Origin: CAVTRI01 sp963737075
GTDB lineage: Bacteria; Actinomycetota; Acidimicrobiia; Acidimicrobiales; Palsa-688
DNA length: 64,000 nt
NCBI GenBank assembly: GCA_963737075.1
Contig: CAVTRI010000002.1
Location: forward strand, 248,001-312,000
Direction of reading: 5' to 3'
Made by a program: the position numbers and the translations under genes. Below are positions 15,210 to 23,119 of this stretch, piece after piece (position 1 is the first letter of the stretch; the number at the start of each line of letters is the position of its first letter). The notes beneath the pieces are model-generated. The model did not search any database. It was not told where the DNA came from and saw only the letters and a list, made by a program, of their open reading frames with translations.

Positions 15210-15812
15210 GTGGGCATCGTGCAGGCGCATGCGAACATGTCTCTCGACGGGTACGTCGCCAAGCAGGACAACACCATCGGCCGATTGTTCGACTGGCTTC
15301 AGAACGGCGAAGTCGCGATCCCGACACCCGCCGGGGACTTCACCGTTCACCTCACGCCTCCGAGCGCGGAGCACTGGAGGCGGTGGGTGCCCTTGCTGGG
15401 TGCGATCGTCTGTGGTCGGACGGTTTTCGACGTGGCCGAGGGGTGGCAGGGCCAGCACACCCTGGACGTCCCGGTTGTCGTGGTGACGCGCCGGGTCCCG
15501 ACGGCCTGGATCGACGCCCATCCGGACGCGCCGTTCTCCTTCGTGACCGACGGGGTGGAGGCCGCGATCACACGGGCCCAGGAGCTCGCCGGCGACCGGG
15601 TCGTCGCCGTCGCCGGGGGCACCATCGCCCGGCAGTGCCTCGAGCTCGGGCTGCTGGACGAGGTGGCCGTCGACCTGGTGCCGGTGGTGATGGGCGCGGG
15701 CAACCGGCCCTTCTTCGGCGAACTCTCCTCAAACGACGTCTTGCTCGGCAACCCGACGGTCTGCGTCCAAGGCGACCGAGTCACCCATCTCGTGTTCCCG
15801 GTTCTGCGGTGA
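15210..15812 (+). CDS. Dihydrofolate reductase/RibD C-terminal family protein (second copy)
   Basis: The 200-residue protein starts at GTG 15210 after a strong AGGAGGGGAGG site. It carries ANMSLDGYVAKQDNTIGRLF, GAIVCGRTVFDV, VPVVVVTRRVPTAW, VVAVAGGTIARQCLELGLLD and VDLVPVVMGAGNRPFFGEL, the same fold as its neighbour, but the two are not close copies. It belongs to the longer FDWLQNG-containing branch. Specific substrate not known. Confidence 0.92.
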   Translation: MGIVQAHANMSLDGYVAKQDNTIGRLFDWLQNGEVAIPTPAGDFTVHLTPPSAEHWRRWVPLLGAIVCGRTVFDVAEGWQGQHTLDVPVVVVTRRVPTAWIDAHPDAPFSFVTDGVEAAITRAQELAGDRVVAVAGGTIARQCLELGLLDEVAVDLVPVVMGAGNRPFFGELSSNDVLLGNPTVCVQGDRVTHLVFPVLR

Positions 15813-15890
15813 CCCGACGGAAGGACATCAGCGTGTGGCAAACGACGCGGCGCGAGGGTTCGAACAACTCGTCGGTGGCGACGTTGCCGC

Positions 15891-16055
15891 TCACGGCTGA
15901 GTAGGTCCCGATAATTCCACGGCCGCATACTTGCCCTCCGTCTGATCGGCGGTGGCTTTGATGACAAAGCTCCCGCCGCCGACGAACGAAGCGTACGCCT
16001 CGCCGCCGTCGGGGTGGAGTAGGTATCCGTTGGTCTTGTTCGTTGGAAGCGACAT
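15891..16055 (-). pseudogene. Cupin-domain protein, truncated after the first strands
   Basis: From the ATG at 16055 (GGGAGGAG upstream) the frame reads NGYLLHPDGGEAYASFVGGG, then SFVIKATADQTEGKYAAVEL and stops after SGPTQP. This matches the first third of actinomycete cupins of the GEAYWFLGG type, where the line would go on with GPPLHVH metal ligands. No continuation is found in the other frames. A 54-residue fragment with a good ribosome site is left; it lacks every metal ligand. Confidence 0.55.
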
Positions 16056-16197
16056 CCCCGGCTGCTCCTCCCGACGGGTGAGTCGGTAACCAGACGAGTT
16101 CGTGCACTTTACGCCTGCTTCCGCTTCCAGCGAGGCTTCTGTCAAGCCGCCGCCGGCTCTTATCTTTGCTCGCCCTGCCCGTGGGCACGTGGGGCCG

Positions 16198-17055
16198 CTA
16201 CGCGGTGGCGGAGTGTCGGATCAGAAAGGCGGTCATGGCGTCGATGATCGGGGGGGTGATCTCGTGGCCGGTGTCCGGCACGATCCCGAGCTCGCCAGCT
16301 TGAAGAGTCCGATAGGCCGCGCCCGCAGCTTCGACGGGGCAGAACATGTCGCGGTCTCCGGTGAGGATCAGTGTCGGGGCGGTGATGGCCGCGAAGTCGT
16401 CGACGGCGTACCCGACTGGGGCGACGGCGCGGTCGAAGAACAGCCCGAGGTAGGTGCGCCAGTGACCTTCGCCTTGGGCGTCGTCGTAGTCGGCCTTCAT
16501 GGTGGCGAAGGTGGCCGCCATCGGCGGGATCGACTGGAACGTTCGCTCTGCGGCGTCGGGGTCGGCCGAGACAGCGTCGCGGCGGCCACCGAACATCGGT
16601 CGGACGCCTTGATGGGCCATGGCCTCGGGATCGAAGATGTCGAATCCGGCGTCGTTCACGAGGGCGCGCACGATGTCGGGGTGACGGAGGGCGACGTAGG
16701 TAGCGGTCGTCCCGCCTTCGCTGAAGCCGGCGATCATCGAGCGGCCGAGGCCGAGTGTCTGGATCAGAGCGGCGACGTCGTCGGCGAGGACCTCGAAGGT
16801 TGCCGGTCCGCCGGGGTGCACGGTGGCGCCGGAGCCGCGCGTGTCGGGCGCGATGACCCGGAAGTGCTTGCCGAGGGTGTGTTTGTGGTCGACGAACGCC
16901 ACGGATGAGCCCGCCCAAGCTGGTCCCGTGGAGGCGAGGGCGCCGTGCAGCAGGATCAGCGGCGGGCCGTCGCCCACCTCGGTGTAGGCGATGTCGATTC
17001 CGTTGGCCCGGACGAGCTTGGCGCCGCGGCGGGCGGCGATCTCGGTAATGGACAT
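16198..17055 (-). CDS. Alpha/beta hydrolase
   Basis: The 285-residue protein has LILLHGAL (oxyanion region, 33-40), PDTRGSGATVHPGG, nucleophile Ser112 in AGFSEGG, an acid in LILTGDRDMF and the catalytic His in DTGHEI near the C-terminus. A cap domain lies between. This is a classical soluble alpha/beta hydrolase, perhaps an esterase or lactonase. The ribosome site is weak. Upstream is a 380-base non-coding stretch and then an IS110 transposase, so its promoter may have been changed by the insertion. Confidence 0.92.
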   Translation of the reverse strand: MSITEIAARRGAKLVRANGIDIAYTEVGDGPPLILLHGALASTGPAWAGSSVAFVDHKHTLGKHFRVIAPDTRGSGATVHPGGPATFEVLADDVAALIQTLGLGRSMIAGFSEGGTTATYVALRHPDIVRALVNDAGFDIFDPEAMAHQGVRPMFGGRRDAVSADPDAAERTFQSIPPMAATFATMKADYDDAQGEGHWRTYLGLFFDRAVAPVGYAVDDFAAITAPTLILTGDRDMFCPVEAAGAAYRTLQAGELGIVPDTGHEITPPIIDAMTAFLIRHSATA

Positions 17056-17437
17056 GATGGTTCTCTCTATGAAGAGGGGCCGATTGTCAAGGAGCTGGCT
17101 GTGTGCGCCAGCTGGTCTCTTGCGTGGAGGCCGGGGTCAAGGGCGACCGAGCGTGAGCGAGGGAGTTCCGAAGGGACCGGAGCGGCAGTGGAGGCCCTTG
17201 ACGCCGGCGGGGTCGATGGTTGTCGCCAGCCATTATGGGCTTCGTGCCGCAGCTGTGCCGCGGCACCTGGTTGCGGTCTGCCTCCCGGTCATGGGTGGAG
17301 CGGTGCTCATCTCTCTATCGCCAGCTCGTGGGCGTGGACTATGCCGATGGGAGGCTCGCTCCGGTAGCGCATCTCCTTCGAGGGCTGTCAAGCAGCCACG
17401 ACCCCTGGTGGCGCCTGCCGAAGCGATGACTCGATCA
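17056..17437. ncRNA. Structured non-coding stretch beside IS110; possible guide (bridge) RNA
   Basis: No gene fits this stretch. It contains a long inverted repeat, CCGGGGTCAAGGGC (17131-17144) and GCCCTTGACGCCGG (17194-17207), with one mismatch and a 49-base loop holding the shorter repeat-like GACCGAGCGTGAGCGAGGGA. It lies directly 3' of the IS110-type transposase gene. IS110-family elements encode a structured bridge RNA next to the recombinase (3' side in the IS1111 branch), so this is where one would be expected. The assignment is inference: element ends and guide loops were not identified. Confidence 0.3.
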
Positions 17438-18483
17438 TCATGCCGCCTTCGATGCGGGAAAGCCGGCGGGGGCGAAGACCTCGCCGTTGGCGAGCATGTG
17501 CCAGATGGCTTCGGCCAGTCTGCGGGCGAGGTCGACCCGGGCGACCTTCTTGCCCCGCTGCCGACCGAGACGTTTGGCGGTGCGCTGGTAGCGCTCGGCG
17601 TACACCGGATGTTGGGAGGCTTTGGTGGTCGCCTCGATGAGCGCCCAGCGCAGGTACTTGGGCCCGTTCTTGGCCAGGCTGCCCCTGTGGTCGGACTGGC
17701 CGGACTGATAGACCCGCGGGCACAGCCCGGTGTAGCCGCACAGCTTGACGGGAGTGGGGAAACGGGCGATGTCGCCGATCTCGGCGGCGATGGTGTAGGC
17801 CAGCACCCACGAGATTCCGGGCACCGTGAGTAGCAGCCGCATGTACGGGTGGTCGACGCCCTCGGCCTTGAGCTCGTCCTCGAGGGTGGCGATCTCGAAG
17901 CTGAGGGTGTCGATCAGCCGGATCGCCGCTTCAACGTCCCCGCGCCACGGCTCAGGGAACTGGAGCCGGTCCAACAGGTCACGGCCCTCGATACCGAATA
18001 AATCGGCGACTGGGCAGGGGTGACCGAACGCCACCAGCGCGGCGTGCACCCGGTTCTTCAATGCCGTGCGGTGTCGAACTAGATGCAGCCTCCAGCGGGC
18101 CAACTCCCGGGCACCACGGGTGGCCGGGTCCGGCAACCAAATCGAGGGGACCAGATCCCGGCGGGACAGCTCGGCCAGCACCCAGGCGTCGATACGGTCC
18201 GTCTTACAAGCCAGAGGGGCCAACCCCTTCACCTTGGCGGCGTCCGCGATCTCCACCCGCCAGCCCGCCAACTCCAACGTGTCGTGCACGAAGCGGGCGC
18301 CGTTCATCGACTCGATTACTGCCACCACATGCCGCCCTCCCGGCTGGCGGGCCACCATGCGCACCAACGCCCGCAGCCCCAGCACATCGGGGGCACGCTC
18401 ATCGCGGCCACCGTGGCGCCATCCTCGGCCAACAAGTGCACCTCCAGCGACTTGCGTGACAAATCCAACCCAGCGTGCAACAT
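17438..18483 (-). pseudogene. IS110-family transposase, frameshifted near the N-terminus
   Basis: The true start is ATG 18483, giving MLHAGLDLSRKSLEVHLLAE then DGATVAAMSVPP with the first catalytic Asp of the RuvC-like DEDD domain. At the GGGGG run 18389-18393 (CCCCC in the message) the frame shifts. The rest (DVLGLRALVRMVARQPGGRH, CKTDRIDAWVLAELSRRDLV, LLTVPGISWVLAYTIAAEIG, KLCGYTGLCPRVYQSGQ) is intact in the next frame to 17438. One added base would restore a protein of about 347 residues. A DEDD transposase without its N-terminus would be inactive. Confidence 0.85.
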
Positions 18484-18515
18484 TGGTCATGGCCTCCCTT
18501 GGTGATGGGGTTACT

Positions 18516-18537
18516 CGGTGACAACACGCTGTCACCG
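18516..18537. repeat. Inverted repeat upstream of the IS110 transposase
   Basis: CGGTGACA (18516-18523) and TGTCACCG (18530-18537) with an ACACGC loop, 33 bases upstream of the transposase ATG. It could mark the element edge, its target or an operator. Confidence 0.5.
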
Positions 18538-18581
18538 GGGGAGGCCCCCTCTTCATGGCATTCCTTGTTCTGGGTGGTCGG

Positions 18582-19226
18582 TCAGGAAAGTTGGGTCAGC
18601 GCGTCGATCGGGCGGGTGGCTGAGCCGACGATCATCGGGCGCGCGAAGGACGGTGATTTCGGGAGCTCGCCTTGAACGAGGTCGTCGATGACGAACCCGC
18701 CGCCTTGCAGGGTTTCGAGCGTCGGGCGGTTGCAGTCGCATCCGACTAGCAGCCGGTTCAGCCAGTTGATCCGGTCCTGCCGGCGCGCCAGCCCGGCGTC
18801 GTCGGATCGGACGTGCTCGACGAACAAGAGCCGTCCACCGGGCTTGAGCACTCGTCGGATTCTCACGCACGGACCGGGGCTGGTCGTCCCGCCGCACAAC
18901 ACGAGGGTGGACACGATCGTGTCGAATGTGGCGTCCTCGAACGGCAAATCCTCTGCCGGTGCGCGCAGGATCATCGCCGATGGCACGGCTTGACCGACGA
19001 CGTGCTCGAGGCGGCGCAGCATCGACACATCCGGCTCGGTCATCGTGAGCCTGCCGACCTCTCCGGCGTAGTAGGCCAGGTTCAACCCGGTGCCGGCGCC
19101 GACTTCGAGCACATTGCCGCTGGCCCCCGCAAGGAGCTCGGCCCGGATCTCCGCGAGTCCCGCCTTCTCCCCGCTGACCATCAGCCGGTTGTAGGTAAGA
19201 GCAAAGAACCGGCTTCGGAGTCCCAC
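18582..19226 (-). CDS. Class I SAM-dependent methyltransferase
   Basis: The 214-residue protein has the SAM loop NVLEVGAGTGLNLAYYAGEV (38-57), the acidic strand end TMTEPD, APAEDLPFEDATFDTIVSTL and RVLKPGGRLLFVEHVRS, then CNRPTLETLQGGGFVIDD. This is the branch with phosphatidylethanolamine N-methyltransferase-like and METTL7-like proteins, so a lipid or small hydrophobic substrate is plausible. GTG start with a GAGG site. It lies 96 bases after the start of the IS110 unit and downstream of the HD/LuxR regulator on the same strand. Confidence 0.92.
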   Translation of the reverse strand: MGLRSRFFALTYNRLMVSGEKAGLAEIRAELLAGASGNVLEVGAGTGLNLAYYAGEVGRLTMTEPDVSMLRRLEHVVGQAVPSAMILRAPAEDLPFEDATFDTIVSTLVLCGGTTSPGPCVRIRRVLKPGGRLLFVEHVRSDDAGLARRQDRINWLNRLLVGCDCNRPTLETLQGGGFVIDDLVQGELPKSPSFARPMIVGSATRPIDALTQLS

Positions 19227-19322
19227 GATCGCCTCGCTTTGGTGTCGTCACGATGATGAGTTCATTGAACGACAGGGGCGGGGCGTGGGTCATGGGGCAG
19301 ATGCCCCATCTTTGGCGGTGCG

Positions 19323-20888
19323 TCAGGCGGGCGGGGCCTCGAGCAGGCCGTGCCTGATTGCGAACAGACTCGCCTCCACGCGGCTCGTGGCGCCGGTCTT
19401 CACGTAGATGTGCTCGGTGTGGTTCCGGGCTGTCTTCGCTGAGATCACCAGCTCGGCGGCGATCTCCTTGCTTGACAGGCCCCGGGCCACCAGTCGCAGC
19501 ACCTCGACTTCGCGGGCGGTGAGTCCTGCGGGCTGCTCCACGCGCGCCGTGGCCCGGTGACCGGCGGCGACGAGAACCGCCTCGGCCGCGTCGCCGTCGA
19601 TGCGCCCGGCGCGAACCTCGGAGCGCAGCTCGACCGCCGCGTCCTGCCGGGTGCGGGCCGGGCGATGGGGCCGCGGCTCCAGCATCGCCTGGTACACATC
19701 CGCCGCGCCCAGGACGCGAGCCGGGACCGTGATCGCGCCACCGGCCAGGCCGCGCGGATACCCGGAACCGTCCATGCGCTCGCGCAGTTGGGCGGCGACG
19801 GCGCCGATCGAATGGAGCGCCGGCGCCTGCTGCAGCATCCGCTCCGTGAGGTACGGCTGGAGGCGCACCCGTTCCCACTCGCCCGCTCCCAACGGGCCCG
19901 GCTTGTCCCAGATGGCGTTGGACACGCCGAGCCGGCCCAGTCCGTGGGCCAGGCCTGCCCGGCGAAGCGTCGCCAACGGCTCTCCGGCCAGCCCCAGCCG
20001 GACGCCGGCGACCTCGACGAGCTGAGCCACGCCGCGGGCATGACCCAGCGTGTAGGGCGACTCGAGGTCGACGAAGTCGGCCACCGTACCGAGTGCTTCG
20101 TCGAACTCTTCGCCACGCAGCGGGCGTTCGAGCGCGGGGGCTGCGGCGATCACCTCGTCCCACGTACTGGCCGCATCGAGACCGTCGAGGATGTCGCGGG
20201 CTGCCGAACTGAACCGGGCCGCGATGTTCGGGTCGAACTGGCTCCCGCCCAGCTTGCGGGCGAGCGCGACTGCGGCGTCGACGCCGCCCGATCGGTGGGC
20301 CACCTCGACGAACTCCGCCAGCTGTGACACTCGAGCCGCGATGGGTACCGCCTCGCCCGCGAGCTTCCCGGGCCAGCCCTTGCCGTCCCACTGCTCGTAG
20401 GACCCGGCGACCGCGTCCTGCACCGCGGACGGAAGACCGATCTCCGCCGCCAGCGAGCGAGCCATCGCCGAATGATGGGCGATCATCCCGTTGAGCTCCT
20501 TGTGGCCGGACAAGGTGAAGCTCAATCCGACGCGGAAGCGCTGGAGCATCGGCTGCCCCGCGCCGAGACGGCGGAATCCGGCCACCGCCGACCGCACGCC
20601 GTGCAGGCCATGGTCGTACTTGTCGGCCTTCAACGCGATGTCATCGCCGAACCACTTTGCCTGCTCGTGGGCGTCGGTGTGGCAACCCACATTCGTGAGT
20701 AGTGCCGTGTAGTAGACGACCGATCGCTGGTCTTCGTCGAGGCCGAGGTGCTTGGCGAGACGCAACGCGATCCAGCACTGGCGCAACACGTGCTCCATCG
20801 GCTGGCCGAACCCGAGGTCGATACCGAGCGACAACGCACCAACCAGCTCCGCCAAACGGACGCTTTCGAGATTGGCCGCTTCCTCCAT
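19323..20888 (-). CDS. HD-domain phosphohydrolase with LuxR-type DNA-binding domain
   Basis: The 521-residue protein has two HD-type helical domains. The first (about 10-210) has LLTNVGCHTDAHE, AHHSAMA and WDGKGWPGKLAGEAVP. The second (about 255-400) has LESPYTLGHARGVAQLVEVA, HGLGRLGV and MDGSGYPRGLAGG, as in HD-GYP proteins. The C-terminus (about 450-510) is a LuxR HTH: LTAREVEVLRLVARGLSSKE. Such proteins may link cyclic-nucleotide turnover or binding to transcription. The neighbouring methyltransferase gene on the same strand is a common partner. Confidence 0.9.
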   Translation of the reverse strand: MEEAANLESVRLAELVGALSLGIDLGFGQPMEHVLRQCWIALRLAKHLGLDEDQRSVVYYTALLTNVGCHTDAHEQAKWFGDDIALKADKYDHGLHGVRSAVAGFRRLGAGQPMLQRFRVGLSFTLSGHKELNGMIAHHSAMARSLAAEIGLPSAVQDAVAGSYEQWDGKGWPGKLAGEAVPIAARVSQLAEFVEVAHRSGGVDAAVALARKLGGSQFDPNIAARFSSAARDILDGLDAASTWDEVIAAAPALERPLRGEEFDEALGTVADFVDLESPYTLGHARGVAQLVEVAGVRLGLAGEPLATLRRAGLAHGLGRLGVSNAIWDKPGPLGAGEWERVRLQPYLTERMLQQAPALHSIGAVAAQLRERMDGSGYPRGLAGGAITVPARVLGAADVYQAMLEPRPHRPARTRQDAAVELRSEVRAGRIDGDAAEAVLVAAGHRATARVEQPAGLTAREVEVLRLVARGLSSKEIAAELVISAKTARNHTEHIYVKTGATSRVEASLFAIRHGLLEAPPA

Positions 20889-21626
20889 TCCGACGCGAGG
20901 CTAACCCTCATCTGACCGACACGACCGGCGACGCCCCCGAACCGCGGCCACCACCCGTAGCTCTCCTTCCGACGCCTACAGACGGATCTGCTCGCCTAAC
21001 CGACGAGGCGACGGCCGTACATAACGCGATCGCGACAGAGCGTCGGCGATCAACCCCAAAAGATGCCGCTGCGGTCTGGGGGATTCCCGCCGCAGCTGAC
21101 AGCCTCCCCCGCTCGTTAACTCTCGGAAGGCCTCTTCATCCGTCGCCGCGCACCGAAGCGATTCCTCGGGACACAAGCCCCGAGATTGCATACGCCCACG
21201 CCGTTCGAGGCGAGCCAGCCTCGATACGCCTGACCAGCATGCACGCCGACTTCCGCGGTGCACCCTGCCCTATGCTGCATAGGCAAAGATTGATCAACCC
21301 GTAGAAAGGATTGATCAACCCAGCGGAGAGTGCGAAACCGACCGAGCCGTCGAGCTGCGGTTTCGTCCAACCTGTAATCGCGTAGTCGCTCGTTCGGACA
21401 GTAGTGGGATGGTCACGAAACTCGATGACCTGCACGTACGCACGTTCGATAACGATGCTTCCACAGTTTGGACGGGGGCGTCTCCACAATCGCCCGGGAG
21501 GGGTTCAGGGGCGAGGAAAAGGACCACCGAGGCTCGGCGATCTGTTCGTCTCCGGATTGGTTGCACGGCGGTACCGGCCCCATCGCTCGGCGACACCGGT
21601 CCGGTCGAGCCCTTGCATGTCGACGA
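20889..21626. other. Gene-free stretch with paired palindromes
   Basis: No frame in these 738 bases looks like a gene: open frames have no recognisable domain and poor codon bias. The notable parts are a short hairpin around TATGCTGCATA (21271-21281) and two copies of GATTGATCAACCC just after it. The first part probably carries the promoter of the HD/LuxR gene, since TAGCCT lies nine bases before its ATG on the minus strand. Confidence 0.5.
21288..21321. repeat. Two GATTGATCAACCC copies, 21 bases apart
   Basis: The 13-base direct repeats are at 21288-21300 and 21309-21321. Each contains the palindrome TTGATCAA. The 21-base period is two helical turns, as expected for two regulator dimers on one face of the DNA. 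No adjacent gene start on the plus strand was recognised. Confidence 0.6.
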
Positions 21627-22733
21627 TCAGCGCCGAAAGTCAGGGAAGGCGACTGGCTTCTTCAAAGAACGTAGGTGCGCTGGCCCGACGTGTTTATCGC
21701 GTTCGAGCCTGCCGGCAACGATTCCAGGAGCGACTGATTGCGAGTCGGCAAAGGCGCGGACGGCTGGCTGGCTGAAATCGCCTTGGGACACGAATGCTCC
21801 GTATTCGTCGGGCGGGAGCAGCACGTTCTGAGCGAACTCACTGGCCGCCCGCTCATCATCGTCCTTGGCCTGGTTGACCTCGGCTGCATCCACGAAATCT
21901 CGGCGCCGCCGGCCGGACAGAATGTGCCCAGCCTCGTGGTAAAAGGCAAACCAGAACTGGTCGTCGGACTTGTGCCGGAGGCTGAGCTGGATCAGTGCCT
22001 TCGAACCGATCCAGCGGGCCGCCCCGCTGAGATGCGTCCCCGCCAGCTCTGGCGTGAGCACGACGACGACGCCTGCCTCGGCGCACATCCTTTGGACTTG
22101 CTTGAAGACGGCACTGAACGGCGCCTTGCGCGTCAACGGGCGGATGTCGTCGAGGACCTGCCGGAAGCGCTCCGCGTCGAACGCCGCGGCCTTGACTGAC
22201 GTCGCCTGCACCGCGCCCCAGCGCAACCACGCCGCTACAGCCTCCCGTGATGCGCTGAATGCTGGTGATGCGTGATAGGCCGCGGCGCCGGTCAGCCGAT
22301 CGAAGGCATCTGGGCTGCTAACGCCAAGCCACGAGAGCAGATTCGCCAGGGTGGCAGCCTTAGTGGGCCCACGCTCGATGAGGTGATGCCGAACCAGGTC
22401 AGCGATCGGGAAGCGATCGGCCCAGGTGGCTTGCCTCTCCAGGTCAGCCTGCGCTGCCTGGCGAGCCAAGGTGTCGCGGTACTGCGTCTCCAGGCTCGTC
22501 CAGAAGCTGGCCGAAGTGCCGAGAACACGCTCGAGTTGAATGGCGGTATCTGGAGTGATGGCGGCCTTGCCCTTGATGATCTCGTTCACCGTCTTGAGCG
22601 GCCGCCCCAGCCGCTGCGCCAGCTCGGATTGGGTCATGTCGCGATCCTGCAGAGCCTCAAGAAGGATCTCCCCCGGCGGCACGGCCCACTCCGGCTGCCA
22701 GCCGGACGCTGAGCTAGTTGCCATGGTAGTCAT
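21627..22733 (-). CDS. higA: HigA-type antitoxin fused to ImmA/IrrE metalloprotease domain
   Basis: The 368-residue protein starts with a HigA/VapI-like HTH (about 18-80; PPGEILLEALQDRDMTQSEL then VNEIIKGKAAITPDTAIQLE). The C-terminal half is an ImmA/IrrE zinc peptidase with HEAGH at 266-270 and a downstream Glu in ERAASEFAQNVLLP. The antitoxin part should bind DNA and HigB. The protease may cleave a regulator or the antitoxin itself on stress. Its start overlaps the toxin gene end by 20 bases. An ATG three codons later is also possible. HigA-ImmA fusions are known in TA and phage-defence settings. Confidence 0.9.
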   Translation of the reverse strand: MTTMATSSASGWQPEWAVPPGEILLEALQDRDMTQSELAQRLGRPLKTVNEIIKGKAAITPDTAIQLERVLGTSASFWTSLETQYRDTLARQAAQADLERQATWADRFPIADLVRHHLIERGPTKAATLANLLSWLGVSSPDAFDRLTGAAAYHASPAFSASREAVAAWLRWGAVQATSVKAAAFDAERFRQVLDDIRPLTRKAPFSAVFKQVQRMCAEAGVVVVLTPELAGTHLSGAARWIGSKALIQLSLRHKSDDQFWFAFYHEAGHILSGRRRRDFVDAAEVNQAKDDDERAASEFAQNVLLPPDEYGAFVSQGDFSQPAVRAFADSQSVAPGIVAGRLERDKHVGPAHLRSLKKPVAFPDFRR

Positions 22734-23070
22734 CCACCTCCTTGATCTTGATATTGGTCACCTTGCTGATGTCGATGCCGCCGTCATCCACTCGAGGGAT
22801 CGGGTTGTGATCCGGCTCGAAGATGAGTCGGTAGGGGCCCCGGAGATCCACGGCGAACTCCCCGCCACGATCGGCTGTGAGCGTGTGGCAGTTGCCCGGC
22901 ACGCCGCGCATATCGGCGAGCGTCGGAGCGGCCCGCAGCGAGACAAGCCGCCGCTTGAGGACCTTCCACTGCTCACTCCCGAAATGCTTGGCGCCAAGGC
23001 GGTCGTCGGAGCAGGTCTTCTCCAACTTCCGGTTGGCCCACGAGATCTCGATGACGGCTCTCCTTGACAC
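22714..23070 (-). CDS. higB: HigB-like toxin (RelE superfamily)
   Basis: The 118-residue protein shows VIEISWANRKLEKTCSD, FGSEQWKVLKRRLVSLRAAP, MRGVPGNCHTLTADRGGEFA, VDLRGPYRLIFEP and a final strand VTNIKIKEVDDYHG. This is the HigB/RelE mRNA-interferase plan, with basic and aromatic residues on the last strands. GTG 23070 was chosen since TATAGT (23090-23095, minus strand) and AGGG sit correctly upstream; a longer in-frame start would run through the operator. It is the first gene of the operon with higA, the common HigBA order. Confidence 0.85.
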   Translation of the reverse strand: MSRRAVIEISWANRKLEKTCSDDRLGAKHFGSEQWKVLKRRLVSLRAAPTLADMRGVPGNCHTLTADRGGEFAVDLRGPYRLIFEPDHNPIPRVDDGGIDISKVTNIKIKEVDDYHGN

Positions 23071-23071
23071 T

Positions 23072-23088
23072 TTCACCCTAAAGGTGAA
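23072..23088. promoter_or_regulatory. Palindromic operator of the higBA promoter
   Basis: TTCACC (23072-23077) and GGTGAA (23083-23088) with CTAAA between. It lies just downstream of a TATAGT -10 (minus strand 23095 to 23090), over the likely transcription start. HigA-type antitoxins bind such repeats at their own promoter. The divergent beta-family gene starts 31 bases beyond it. Confidence 0.65.
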
Positions 23089-23119
23089 GACTATAGCTCG
23101 CCGAGGAGCTGTGCAATCC

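Noticed and set aside
20702..21304. 200-codon plus-strand frame
   Set aside because: Starts opposite the HD/LuxR gene and has no recognisable domain, ribosome site or codon bias.
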